NCBI RefSeq assembly: GCF_029784155.1
Contig: NC_073691.1
Location: 125,984,714 to 126,048,713 of the forward strand
Reading direction: 5' to 3'
Length of the DNA: 64,000 nt
From: Uranotaenia lowii
Taxonomy: Eukaryota; Arthropoda; Insecta; Diptera; Culicidae
Shown here piece by piece: positions 34,100 through 45,361 of this stretch. The notes under the pieces were generated by a model. That model did not search any database. It worked only from the letters and a program-made list of their open reading frames with translations, and was not told where the DNA came from. Made by a program: the position numbers and the translations under genes. Within the stretch, counting starts at the first letter, position 1, and every line of letters begins with the position of its first letter.

Positions 34100-34440
34100 T
34101 TCCTCAAATAGACTTTATGTGACACGTCAATTACATTACTCAGTACTAAAGCTTCTAATAGGGCCTCAAATAGCCTTCTATGGACTTGAAGTTCCAAAAA
34201 GTTCCTCAAATAGCCTTTTTCGTGACATGTTATTCGCATCCATTCAGTATAAAAGCTACACATTGGGTCTCAAATAGCCTTCTATGGACTTGAAGTTACA
34301 AAAAATCCTCAAATAGCCTTTTTCGTGACATATCAATCGCATCCATTCAGTATAAAAGCTACAAATTGGGTCTCAAATAGCCTTCTATGGACTTGAAGTT
34401 ACAAAAAAATCCTCAAATAGCCTTTTTTTGTGACATGTCC
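34100..34440 (+). repeat. Tandem repeat, about 103-bp unit, about 3.3 copies
   Basis: TCCTCAAATAG recurs at 34101, 34203, 34306 and 34410. The units also share TCAAATAGCCTTCTATGGAC and CATCCATTCAGTATAAAAGC. Every unit has TATAAAAG, which looks like a TATA box, but there is nothing else to suggest promoter activity. Confidence 0.9.
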
Positions 34441-34779
34441 GCCATTTCATGAATATCAAATGTAAACGAACATCACAAAGGGCATATTATATATAATTAT
34501 TTAACATATAAATAACCACTTGAAATATTTGTTTTGGAATTGAAAATTAAGGGCAATTGAAAATCCGATTTTTTAAATACAGTATTGTTCCGATTTTGTC
34601 AGCCCCATCTTGAATTCAGGGCAGACAAAACAGGGTACCTGACAAAATCGGGAAAAAAAATTTTCTTGAAAATAATTTCAATTTTGATTTGATAATTGTC
34701 CGTTTACTTGTTACTTCGATATTTTATGTCAATACCGTGATAAGGGGTGACATTGAACCCTTTTCTTTATTTTTTACCC

Positions 34780-35060
34780 TTTTTACAAAAAAGGGTATAC
34801 ATACATGTCGCTTGATAAACCAACTTTCGATCCGAGGCCTGGAGGGCCAAGTGTCATATACTATTCGACTCAATTCGTCGCGATCGGAAAATGTCTGTTT
34901 GTGTGTGTATGTATGTATGTATGTGTGTGTGTGTGTGTGTGTGTGTATGTAACAAAATAATGTCACACACGTTTCTCGATGACCGCTTGACCGATTTGAG
35001 TTCTTGAGGTGTCAAATGAAAAGTCTTGCAAATAGCAAAATGGAGGACCTGTTCAAGAAC
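34780..35060 (+). repeat. Dispersed repeat with (GT)/(GTAT) microsatellite
   Basis: The segment runs from TTTTTACAAAAAAGGGTATAC through CCGAGGCCTGGAGGGCC and CGTCGCGATCGGAAAATG to a GTAT/GT microsatellite (about 34893-34950), then GACCGATTTGAG. I recognise the general pattern as a repeat common in mosquito genomes, but cannot name it. It lies inside the pogo element. Confidence 0.6.
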
Positions 35061-35549
35061 TCAACCCTAAGTGATTGTTTACAAGCACCCTTCATACAAT
35101 GGATTGTGTACATGCCATTTGAAAAACCGTTGGTGCGTAGCTGCAGGATAGATATGCAATTGCAAAGCAGCTGAATTTGTTGATCACATAAGTAAGATCA
35201 CTTTAAACTTAATACATCTTGAACCTATCAGCACGTGTTGACAGCTCACTGCTGCCAAATGCTTCATGATTAGATGTCAATATTCAACAACCTCTTTCTG
35301 CTTCCAACCGCCGCCGGTGAGGTAAGTTCTAAACACCAAATAAAATCTGAAAATACTGTTTCCTAATACATACGTTTACCAATTTTCGCAGTTATATTGG
35401 AAACACTATCAAGAACCTTCATAATAACTAACTTTAAAAAACGTCACCATTAAAAGCTAAGCACTGTGTAGAGCAAGGTTTGTACTATCTTAAGTGCTTC
35501 AAATTGTACGGTTTTCAAAACAGATGGCTTTTTTTTTAACAATTTACAG

Positions 35550-36457
35550 ATGTCTCCAAAAATAGTGGCTATTGAGAAAAAAAGCGAAACTCGCTCAGCC
35601 TTAAGGAAAAAGTCAAAATCCTTCGGAATTTTTAGGAAAAGGCTGGGAAGAAAGCAAACATCGCGAAGACTTGGTAAGACTTTCAAATACGTTTCCACAG
35701 GTGCGTAGAAAAATTTGTAGGATGTTTTGTTTCTTTGGTTTCTTAACCAACGACGCCTGAACAAAACAGTTTCTTCGACCATGCTCATAGTCAAAGCTCA
35801 AGCATTTGCTGAAAGTTGCAACGTCCCAGATTCATTTAAATTTTCACTGCACTGGATACATAACTTCAAGAAGCGCTATGCACAGCAAAAACTATTTCTT
35901 GTGGAACTACGCAAATGTCCTGTAACAAAAAAGGGGAAGGACATTTGCCGTAATTTTACAGCTCGAAAAACAAATTACGTGACATTTAATTTTCAGTGTA
36001 CAACTTTTTTACAGGACATTTGCTGTAATAGTAAATGAATCTTCGTTAACTTTCAAGGAAAGCAAGTTAAAATTACAGGTTTTGTTAATTACAGGTTGAT
36101 TTATTTTAAAGGTTGCAGTTTCGGTGACACGTAATAGTCAAAAAAAAATTCTGTGTGGTATCCACAAGCTTAAGATATGTGGCGAAGCGTTATAGAGCGA
36201 TATAGGAAGGGTTGAGGGTTTTTTGGAGAACTTTCACGAGGAAATACTTCATCGAAAGCTTACTGCTCAGATGGTATGTAATGCAGATGAATCGGGATGG
36301 TTTATTAGAATGTTGCCAAAAGAATCACCATGCAGAAATGGTGGGAATGTTCGATAAAATCATCGATTGGGCAGAAGAATCATCCCTTTCGATTGATGAC
36401 ATCATGTGTGTGCGTCGTATTCGTCAGGTAGGTATGGTAAAATCTCTGGGAAATTGA
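35550..36457 (+). pseudogene. pogo/Tigger transposase remnant
   Basis: An intact protein would bind its ends with CENP-B-type helix-turn-helix domains and cut with a DDE/D core. Here an N-terminal portion (about 35550-35700) is followed by the CENP-B-type block WFLNQRRLNKTVSSTM and then FKFSLHWIHNFKKRYAQQK (35730-35890). After an unrelated or decayed stretch, the first catalytic Asp region reads CNADESGWFIRMLPKES at about 36280-36330. Then the frame jumps to an acidic C-terminal tail around GMFDKIIDWAEESSLSIDDI (36342 onward), so most of the catalytic core is deleted. Frameshifts separate the blocks. Confidence 0.82.
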
Positions 36458-36599
36458 TGTTAAACCACAAGCAATGGAACGTTTTAATTTGAAGAATGTA
36501 ATGGTACTTTTTTACGGATTTACAAAAATAAATGTTTTATTTTGAACCGCCCTTTATTTTTCTGAATTAAAAAAAAAATAAAATATGTTTCATGAAAAA

Positions 36600-36850
36600 C
36601 GACAAATCCACGTGGTTTGTGAATAGTTCCCTAATGGAATATCCATAAACCACGTAGATTCATTTCAGACCCGCCGCCCCCTTCCCCCCTCGTATACTTT
36701 TGTCCATATAAAATTTCAAAAATTTGTATGGAGTGTAGACTTTGTCCAACCCCCCCCCCCCCCCCCCTCCACCCTGAAGTCTACGTGGTTTATGGATGAA
36801 CCCCAAGGGCTATCCATAAACCATGTGATCAAAATGTGGTCAAGTTTCAA
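36600..36850. repeat. Small palindromic MITEs (CCATAAACCACGT family)
   Basis: ATCCATAAACCACGTAGA (about 36648) and its complement TCTACGTGGTTTATGGAT (about 36778) bound a 150-bp unit with a C tract at about 36751-36768. Partial copies of the same terminus lie just outside (ATCCACGTGGTTTGTGAAT at 36605 and ATCCATAAACCATGTGATC at 36815), so several copies are nested or clustered. Confidence 0.75.
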
Positions 36851-37169
36851 CCTCCTTCCATTTGTCATCAGTAAAAACTCTTATGAACCTTCAATCACCC
36901 CAACCCTTAGAATACCCACCCTTAAAATACCAAGTGGGTAATGGGTGGTCCTCTACGGGGGTCAAAACAACCCCCAAAAAACATACAGTGTTAAATGACT
37001 GGGAATTTTAGTTCAAAAGCAGAAAATTTCAACTAAATTTAAAGGCTGACAAAATGGGGATAAAATGCTGACAAAATCGGGGATAGACAAAATCGGGGGT
37101 AGACAAAATCGGGAGCTGACAAAATCGGAACACTACTGTATTACCATCGAGTCTAAAACTTTCGCTGGA

Positions 37170-37400
37170 ACAAAATTTACTGCTATGGAACGAATTACTG
37201 CTGTGGAGTCCGAGATATTTATTCCAAGTACAAGTACTTTTTTTATTTGTCCAAAATTTCATATTTGGAGCATAACTCAAAAACTGTTCTACTGAATTTT
37301 TTTTAATTTCATTTTCGGATTAAGCGCCCGATTTCACATTGAAAATATATGTAGGTCGGCCAATAAAGTTCTCGATTTTTTTTAAATTTTGTAAACTAGT
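37170..37400. repeat. Dispersed repeat, copy 3 (no poly-C)
   Basis: Matches 6600-6780 in CAAGTACTTTTTTTATTTG, TTTCATATTTGGAGCATAAC, AACTGTTCTACTGA and GTCGG. It starts just after the pogo element. Confidence 0.6.
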
Positions 37401-37589
37401 GTTATTGCTTCAGTTTACATTACAATCATGTTCGACTAAAATTGCAGAAACGGTGTTCTCATGGGCCTACATTAAATTGACTTTTGTTTGCCATATATTT
37501 TTGATACCTTTTGGGTCACCAAGCATCGGTGAAAAATATAAAATGATTGGAATGATTTCTGAAATAGTGTATTTTTACCTTTTTTAAAG

Positions 37590-39690
37590 GTTAGTGAGCG
37601 CATTTAGTTTCAAAAAGGTAATAGAAGTTTAAGGTTGAAGTGACAGTGCACATTCATCTTTCTTTTTAAAAGTCCGCCAATAAGTGCCGGAAAGTGCTGG
37701 AAGGAAATTATACTAAGAATAGAAAGTGTTGTCGAAAATTGATTTCATGGTGAAATTGGTGAAAGTAAAATGTTTTTTTTTTCGTTTTCCCCACACGCAA
37801 AGTGATTACCCCCGAGTGTATTCGCTTGCCAACGACATCTATTTTCTGAATTGCTATGATGATTCCACGTATAGGATTAGATTTTAACGTTACTTGTTTG
37901 TAGTATAGAGCTTATGAAAGGGAAAAGTCGGCAAAAATCATTTTAAATTTTTCTGGAACATCCCCCCGAGCCGTAGCAATTCAAAATTTTTTACCTGCAC
38001 GCAAAATAATTTTGAAATAAATTTTACGGTATTTTTCACATAAACTAAGCTTTTGCTGCATCACATCAATTCTAGCTCCTTTACTTTTACAGTTACGTAG
38101 CTCGTAGCTCATGAATTTCACATAAAGTCTTAGTGAATGCATTTTGCGCATTTTTTCCAGGCGTGTGGTTGTAGATTCTAATTTTAAAAAGGAATTGTCG
38201 CCAGTAAGCTAACTTGTTTACTTGTAGGAAAAATTCTGAGGGCTAACTGTTTTTGTGGTTTGTCAGGTAACCTGCCATCGTGAATGAGCATTTTTGCGTT
38301 TCGAGTTTGATGCCCGAAGGTAAACGAATGAGTTTTCTACAAATCCTTAACAATGTTAATTATTATCATTTAGATATTCTTTTTCAAATTATTTATTTTT
38401 TATAACTTTACAGAATTTCCCGAATTAACCCGCTGGCAAGAGCTCTTGGAATAGGAGTTTTTTTACAACGTAAGTGCGTCAGCAGTGATTAAGTTATAGT
38501 GATTATTTAAAGCAAATGATAATAAATTTAATTTACGATACGATAAAATTTAATTAAATTCGTATTATTTTGAACAAACCTAAAAAGAAATTGCACGCAA
38601 ATATTATTTAAATACTAAAAACATTTGACGTAGTATCTATCATTACATCGCGCTGAACCCACTAAAAATGCATGTAAGTTGTAAGTAAGCATCAATTCCT
38701 ATAGGGACGCGTTTACTTATCTAAATATTACGTTTCATCTACGTGAAAATCAATTAGATAAAAAATATGTAGTTTTTCATTTCAATTTAACTGTTTATTA
38801 TGCAGTTCCATTTATCAATTGTGTGATAAGGTAACAAGACTGATCGTTTCTTCTGTTCCCGTGTTCCAGATGATCCACAGTGGGCCCGGCCATTTTATGT
38901 TTTCTATTATTTTAATGTTTCTATGTCAACATAATAGAAAACATAAGCAAATACGAAAAGAATAATAAATATCTTTTATTATTCTCCGGGATCGGACATA
39001 AGTTCTGGCTGTGGAAGTACGATTAGTGAGTGAGCGCATTTAGTTTCAATTTTTTATGGAGGAAAACATTGTTGCATATTCAATGCATATGAACAAATTT
39101 CTTCTTCCATACAGAATTGAATATTATTCATTCATTTATAGTTTTGAAATGAAGTTTCTTCTTAGTTATTATTTTTGCCAATTCTTCTGCCAATATTAGA
39201 AGAAATGGAAAAATTTTAATCTTTTAAAAATAAAAATTCATAATTTTCTGAAGGTAAAACTTATGTAGGTTTATTGTTTTTTTTACATAAAACCTATTGC
39301 CAGAATCAAGGAATATTTTATAATTCAAAGTAATATTTTATAAAACATTCAGTATCTACATCTCTGGTGATTTTTGAATCGAACAATTTGTTTTCCTATA
39401 CAAAGTTAATTGTGTTTATTGCTTTTTTGGCAGTAAAACCTTCAAAAAAGTTATGGGAGTTGTAAAATTCTATAAAATTCATAAAAACCTAGTGTTCTTC
39501 ATGCTACATACAGCTTAATCTCGTGTGATCAATAAACTTATTTGTTAAATTTGCTTCAAATAGAATTGGAACAGAAACAATTGCGTGTATTTAAGTTATT
39601 TACTAGTGAATTCAAGATCTTTTTTTATACAAATGTAGCGTATTCATCATGGTTTCGAAGGGATTCTAAAATGTAACTGTAACCTCACAC
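37590..39690. other. Gene-free AT-rich stretch
   Basis: No supported gene. A small inverted repeat of AACATAATAGAAAACATAA/ATGTTTTCTATTATT type lies at about 38895-38950. Confidence 0.45.
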
Positions 39691-39699
39691 CTTCTTCGT

Positions 39700-39930
39700 T
39701 TATCGTTTTACCAGGGATTTTTCACCTGGGATTTGCCCGAAGTAAGCCTTGGCATAGGTTTCATCGTCCATCAGAAGACACCCGTCAAAATTGGTCAACA
39801 CCTGATCGTACAGCTTCCGAGCACGGATTTTGGCCACACTATTCTGTTTTATGGTCCGATTTTTCTGTTTGCTAACTCGATACAACTTGATTCCTTCCCG
39901 TAGTCAAATTCTCCCCACGGTACTATGGGC
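39700..39930 (-). pseudogene. Mariner-like (D37E-type) transposase fragment
   Basis: The minus-strand frame reads GIKLYRVSKQKNRTIKQNSVAKIRARKLY, then NFDGCLLMDDETYAKAYFG, the region around the first catalytic Asp (MDDETY) in this group. It is homologous to the fragment at 13860-14053 and to the MDDETYVK block of the transposon at 48.9-50.0 kb. Only this central part survives and the C-terminal DxxE region is missing. Confidence 0.82.
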
Positions 39931-40155
39931 AGCACCGATCAACAGTTCCACTCCGACGATTATTGGCTAGAGGCTTCCGTCCGAATCGTCTTACATGCTT
40001 TCTTATATTATGTGTATAGCACCAAACCGAATAGCGACTTTACTAGCGAGATTTCTGTCATTCGCAGGTTGTTTTTCTTTTTTCAGTCCAGTAGGCGATT
40101 TCGATGTAGTACTCGAACATTGTTTATGTTATTTACTGTACATTTTCCTTAAACC

Positions 40156-40370
40156 ATCATTCGCATTTAGGGCTTGTGATATAGCTCAGTTGGCAAGTCT
40201 GTTGTCTCCTGAGCCGATGTCCACGAGTTCGAGCCCAAGAGTAAACATCGAACACAGTTGTACCGGATAAGTTTTTCAATAACGATCCGCCAACTGTAAC
40301 GTTGATAAAGTCGCGAATGCCATAAAGATGGTAAAACGACTATAATCGAAACAAAAAAAATCATTCGCAT
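40156..40370 (+). mobile_element. tRNA-derived SINE (family B) with perfect 11-bp target duplication
   Basis: The element (40167 to about 40359) starts with a tRNA-like head: A-box ATAGCTCAGTTGGCAAG and B-box ACGAGTTCGAGCCC. A body follows (GTTGTACCGGATAAG, CGCGAATGCCATAAAGATGG), ending in an A run. The 11-bp sequence ATCATTCGCAT is present exactly at both sides (40156-40166 and 40360-40370). The intact duplication and A tail point to a fairly recent insertion by LINE machinery. It differs from SINE family A. Confidence 0.92.
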
Positions 40371-42560
40371 CCTCCAAGTATCCTAGGAAACTTGCGATGC
40401 GTCGTTATTATTTTCAACGTCGCGACGTATGCGACGTTTCGCTAGTAGGCAAAGCTGCTATGATTATTAGCGTTCATATTTTGGATTTTTTCGGCATGCA
40501 TAATACCGTTTGATAACGCGCCATACGGTAATTCTGAGCAATTTCAGCTGTTAATCTAGCCTAGATGCAGACCACAATGGATTTTCCAAATAACAGTGCA
40601 CATTTTTTTTCCTTCTTTCGGCTTCTATGGTGATTGTTTACTAAGTACAGCCGATTTTCGGAATGTCAAAAATAAGGGAACATGCTCTATTATGCCCCAT
40701 CTAAGCGAATCACCAATTTGCCATGTTTTCCGTGAACATTTGGAGTAAAAAACGAGTGAAATCGATGAAGAAAAGTATGCGGTTCGGACTATTACATCCG
40801 GAATCGCCTAATTACCATGCTGACCTCGGAGCACGGACTCACGGACCACACTCACCTGATGAACTCCTTCTCCGATGATGGATGTCGCCGAGCGTGTGGG
40901 GTGATGCCAGTTTGTCTGCATTGTGCTTGAGCTTAATTTCGACACAACACATCTCATATATCTACCGCACAAAAAGTCTTTTCTACAAGTGCCAATAATT
41001 TTTCATCATTCAAAATCACTTAACTGCTTCGAAAACTTGATTTTTTGAACCCTTAACCCTTATCAAAAGCCACAGAACTAAACCGTGTTGCTAATTCGCG
41101 CCTGTGTGTATTGCCGAACACACTCGAAAACAGCCGAAGATAAAAAACACACCAATACTAAAACACTTTTTGACTGGAAAGAAAAATCAACATGGACTAA
41201 ATGAAATTCATAAAACAATCAAATTTGATTTATTTGGGTTGAATTATTCCTGGAAAGTGGTTTGTACACTTTTTGTTAACTTTCAATGAAAATTAGCAGT
41301 TTAGAAAAATAATGCTATTTTCACCATTTTATGACTGGTGCGTTATAACGAGCGCAAGGGCCGTGATAAAACATACCCGTAAAAGCATATTATGGCGAGT
41401 TTAGTGTGATTTTTTAACATCAAATCATAATTAAGATTATTCTTTACCGATGTATCATAAAATATTTTCTTGTTCATTTTTCTTCGCTAAATAACACCTT
41501 ATTTAAAGTGTCTTGAAATATACATCGAGATGATGTAACAACTAAATTGTGTAATTTTCACGAATCAGGGACATTTTAAGGAAAAACCATGCTTGTCCTG
41601 GCAAATCAGAGCATTAAAAACAAATTGGCAGTATTTTACAGCCTTAAAATGTTACAGTTTCTTGAAAAACGAGTGGCGCGTATTAGCCACATGGAGCGTT
41701 ATATAAACTTTTCCCCTACATACGTGAAGCTGGCAAAATTTCCGACACGTAGGTGCCAAGAACTTCCAAATCCGTCCACCAGGAGCGCCACAATATGAGC
41801 AAAAGTTGCTTCCATTTCTCTAGCCTCAACCGAAAAAGTCTTGTTGGTGCGGCCTTTTAAGTTTAACTTAATTTAGAATACTTTTAATAAAAATTAAACT
41901 GTAGCTAGTACACGCACAAATTCAATCCATTCGCAACGAACAAGTGCTAATTGCAGCCCATTTGCTCACCGATACTTTTGGTGGAACTAGTTCTCATGCT
42001 ATGCTAGATATGGTCTGGTCAGCGTCCTCCGTCTCGATTGTCGTTCCGTGGAATTTCGGATCGCCGATGATGTCAAGTGGGCGGCTGAAGGTGTTTTCAT
42101 CCAGTCCGGCGATTAAAGAATGACCAATAACGAAGAGGCGTCAACGATTGCGTCTTGGAGCTTGGAATAAATGGAATTATGACTGACATTATTACAAAGC
42201 TATATAAAATCGCTCGAGGCAGAACGCGAACACTTGTTAGCTTGTGGTGGCTGGGATCAAAAATGATGGTTATTTATCAATAAGGTGGATATACATACAT
42301 GATAAGGAATAAGGAAGGTCCTGTAAAAGTTTAATGTAATTCATGATACACGAAGTCTTACATATCGGAAATATGATGTTACTAAAAGAAACTAATTCTC
42401 TAATGTTGTTATCTCATTGCAGTAATTACCTCGGTCATCGTTTGTGTGTACCCTCCATATGAAATGATAGCTTAGCAGTACAAGAGCCAACAATTTATAG
42501 CATCTCTCACCTCAAACGTGAGGAAACGCGTAGAGCAAATAACCGACAACTGTGTCGAGC
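40371..42560. other. Gene-free stretch upstream of the coiled-coil gene
   Basis: Mixed composition. Around 40760-40930 and 41980-42150 GC content rises without a convincing frame. Part of 42000-42719 could be promoter or 5' UTR of the gene starting at 42720, but no TATA box or initiator could be assigned with confidence. Confidence 0.4.
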
Positions 42561-42719
42561 AAAAGGGTTTCGGAACCGTCATCGTGGTCGTTGCCATTCC
42601 AAATGTCACCGTACTCCACCGGTTTGATTCCCAGCACCAGCACCTAGATTTGGAGCTTATCTAAGACGAGATAGCCCGTGGGTTTTTTCCCTTCTTTCTC
42701 TTCTTGACGACGAAGAGCC

Positions 42720-43059
42720 ATGGACCAGCAGCAGCAACAGTCTTCATCACCGGGCTCTCGGAGCAACATACCGATTCCGAAGCGGAAAAGTTCCCTGCAT
42801 CTGTACATTGCTAACAACATCACCGGCAACGGAGGTTCCTCGAACGCCTCCTCAGCGTCGTCAACCCACGAAGATCACACGTTCTCACTGCCCGGGTCGG
42901 CCTGTTCCTCGCGCTCGGCCACCGCCATGAGCATGCACAGCTCGATGTACTTGCCCCGGGGCGGAAATCTGACCGGGACGACGATGGCGGAGAATCACAA
43001 CAACGACTACCTGCAGCTGCGCGAGAATCACAACCGACTGATCAACAAGTGCGAAGAAA
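42720..43059 (+). CDS. Coiled-coil protein, exon 1 (start codon)
   Basis: This is the first coding exon of a host gene I do not recognise by name. The ATG at 42720 is preceded by an in-frame TGA at 42705, so it is the natural start. The protein opens MDQQQQQSSSPGSRSNIPI, followed by a low-complexity Ser/Asn/Thr-rich stretch (residues 1-90) likely to be disordered. From about residue 95 (YLQLRENHNRLINKCEE) a coiled coil begins. The exon ends at 43059 with the first base of a split codon before GTGAGT. Joined to exons 2 and 3 it gives 280 complete codons with consistent phases. Codon usage and GC content are clearly higher than in the flanking DNA, as expected for a real exon. The role is probably that of a scaffold or cytoskeleton-associated coiled-coil protein; that is inference from architecture only. 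Confidence 0.85.
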
Positions 43060-44854
43060 GTGAGTGTTTCATTCATTTTTTTTACTTTCCGTCGCCTTCT
43101 TGCTACTCTTAAGTTGAGTTTGGTTGATGGTTTCGTGAAGGCACTTTTTTGGGCCTTTGATCCCAATTGGTAAGAGGGAGTTGCATAACGGTTATCTTAC
43201 CGAACGTTGGCTGCATTTTAAGGTTTGATTGGGTCCAAAAAGTTTAAACCCATTCATCAATCGGAGGGAGGAAATCCTGAGTTGGGATTGAAATTATACT
43301 TTACACTTAATGTAGGCAAACTTGAAAACAAACTACATTGTTTGAATAACCTCCTAAGCAACCATAAGTTTCTTGATTACTTGAATAAATGATTTCAAAG
43401 TTCGTTGTCGTTAAATAAGATTGTAAGTTAAATATACAAAGTTATTATTGTAAAATTTATGAAACATGATTTTTTAAGCCTTTTATTTTTATAACTGGAA
43501 GAATTTGAATATGAAAAAGGATTTTATCCCTGACATTATTCACTGGTACTCTTCAAATTAAATATATATTTTCGTTTTGAAATGAAATTCAATAATCATC
43601 TTCTAGTTTTGAATAAATTATCTCGAGGTCATAATGGATATTTTCTCCTTATTGGTCATTCTTATTTCAAATTGTGATTTCAAATTCAAGATATCCACCT
43701 TTCAACTGAAAATGAAGAAAAGAAATGTAAATTAATATGATTAATAATAAAAAATTACTATTATTTTGCTAAACAATTTTTAATCATGGTTAATTTCTGT
43801 TACCTCATTTGATTTATAAAATTTGGATTCAAATTCTTTAAAATCTGTTGTTATATTTAATATATCTTAAAACTGAGCACTGATTCTTATGCCCGAAGCT
43901 TAAAGTCTGGCTTTTCTGGTGTTTCATAAATATTGACTTAAAATTTCTAGTTCAGTTCTTTTTGAATAATTTATAGCAACTTATAGGGAAAAAAATGTTT
44001 TGAAACTTAGATTCTGATTTATTTGAATCGTATCAGTTATTCATTTTTGATTTTGGGTGATGGTCATGAGTTAGAAAATCCTTTTTTAAAATCAATTTTG
44101 TTATTTATTGTGCATTTTTGGTATTGTTTCTATTTGAAGCTATACTTGAATTTCGAAACCCCCTCCCCCCCCCCCCCCCCCCCTTGGAACTTTTCCTTCG
44201 CATGGGCCTGCAATCCATACTAATGAAAACTATTTGACAAGAAGTGGTCAAATGCTACAGCTAAACGAAATTGAAAAACGTAAAAGAACGAGAATTAAGC
44301 CTATTCGAAAATCTATCATTTGATAGCCTCAGAAAGACTTGGTCCATGTGTTTTTCGTTTGAAAAAAAATGGATCTAGGTTTAAAAGTTACTACCATTTT
44401 TGATTAATTTTACTCACAATACTAAATACTCTTTTCAATAGCATCTATTTTATAAATTTCATTTTTTATCCCGTAAATCTGACTAGGAACAGTGTGTTGA
44501 AAGAAGATGTTCAAAAGAAAAAAATACAGTAGATCATCATAATTTTTCCGGAAATGAAAAATTTAGTCTTTTCTGAAACATTTTTAAGCAACATTAAAAT
44601 ATTCGGTCGCAGAGCCCTCAGACACTTTGGTTATTGAAAAATTTTTAGTCCATTTTTTTAATTTACACCCAAAAAATCCTTTCAGTGCACAGTAATTTTC
44701 ATCTTATTTTCTTTATCTTAGTTTTTAAATTACTATGAAATATTAAAAAAAATGAAAATTGGAGTCGTTCATACATTTATTTTCTGAGTGATCGAAAAAA
44801 TTCGATCAAGTCAATATTATTTGGTGTTCCGTTGCAGGAAACGGAAAGCTCAAA

Positions 44855-45361
44855 TGTTGATAGGAAATCTTGGTTAGAGTACTGATAACTCTAACATCGA
44901 CAACAGTCCAAAGTTCTGGTAACTTCACTGACGTCGATAGGGATAACTTTCTTGGTACTTGGATTCACAAAACCACACTTTTGTATTTGGGAATACTTTA
45001 TTTTCACTTAGGACACGAACTCGAGGATGCACTTGAACTCACTGAAGGTTGGAACAATACTCACTCAAATGCAGAATAATACTCACTGAAAGGTAGAATA
45101 ACACTAACTCACAGATTACTCGAGTCTGTATTTATATGCTAATGGAATCTTCTGGAAACGACGGAATTATACCAATAAATTACGTACAGAATATTCTAGA
45201 TTCTTCTAAGGAATTATATGGAACTTTCTAGAAACATCGGAAATACAATGATATAGAAATGGAACATTCTGGAACCTTCTATGGTAGAACATGCTAAATA
45301 GTAATGGAATATTCTGGAACTTTCTATAATGGAACATGCTAGTAACTGAACTTGCTGAACA
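44855..45361 (-). mobile_element. Putative solo LTR with heat-shock-type promoter
   Basis: Read on the minus strand, the segment runs from TGTTCA (45361) to TCAACA (44855), the TG...CA form of an LTR. It has the internal order of an LTR: a U3-like region with heat-shock elements (45324-45144), a TATA box TATAAATA (45136-45129), a transcribed-looking stretch, and AATAAA (45002-44997) about 130 nt downstream. No internal retroviral-type gene or second LTR is nearby and no matching 5-bp duplication was found, so LTR status is a structural inference. Confidence 0.5.
45144..45324 (-). promoter_or_regulatory. Cluster of perfect heat-shock elements upstream of a TATA box
   Basis: HSF binds alternating GAA/TTC pentamers. 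Four clusters are exact: GAATCTTCTGGAA (45144-45156), GAACTTTCTAGAA (45221-45233), GAACATTCTGGAACCTTC (45262-45279) and GAATATTCTGGAACTTTC (45307-45324). The first two have three units and the last two have four. A partial site lies at 45189-45196. The last two sit in a 45-bp tandem duplication (45260-45304 and 45305-45349). On the minus strand all lie upstream of TATAAATA at 45136-45129, the nearest about 8 bp away, as in insect hsp promoters. Confidence 0.75.

Larger units (their letters stand above)
34580..37138 (+). mobile_element. pogo/Tigger-type DNA transposon, decayed
   Basis: The ends are CAGTATTGTTCCGATTTTGT and its complement ending ...CACTACTG, flanked by TA (34578-34579, 37139-37140). 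CAGTA termini and TA duplication fit pogo. Direct GACAAAATCGGG words repeat four times before the right end and again near the left end, likely transposase binding sites. The interior holds a pogo transposase remnant (35550-36460), an inserted microsatellite-bearing repeat (34780-35060) and MITE copies (36600-36850). Confidence 0.88.

Noticed and set aside
40760..40930. GC-balanced segment as a possible exon
   Set aside because: All three + strand frames contain stops or lack start and splice support; no recognisable protein.
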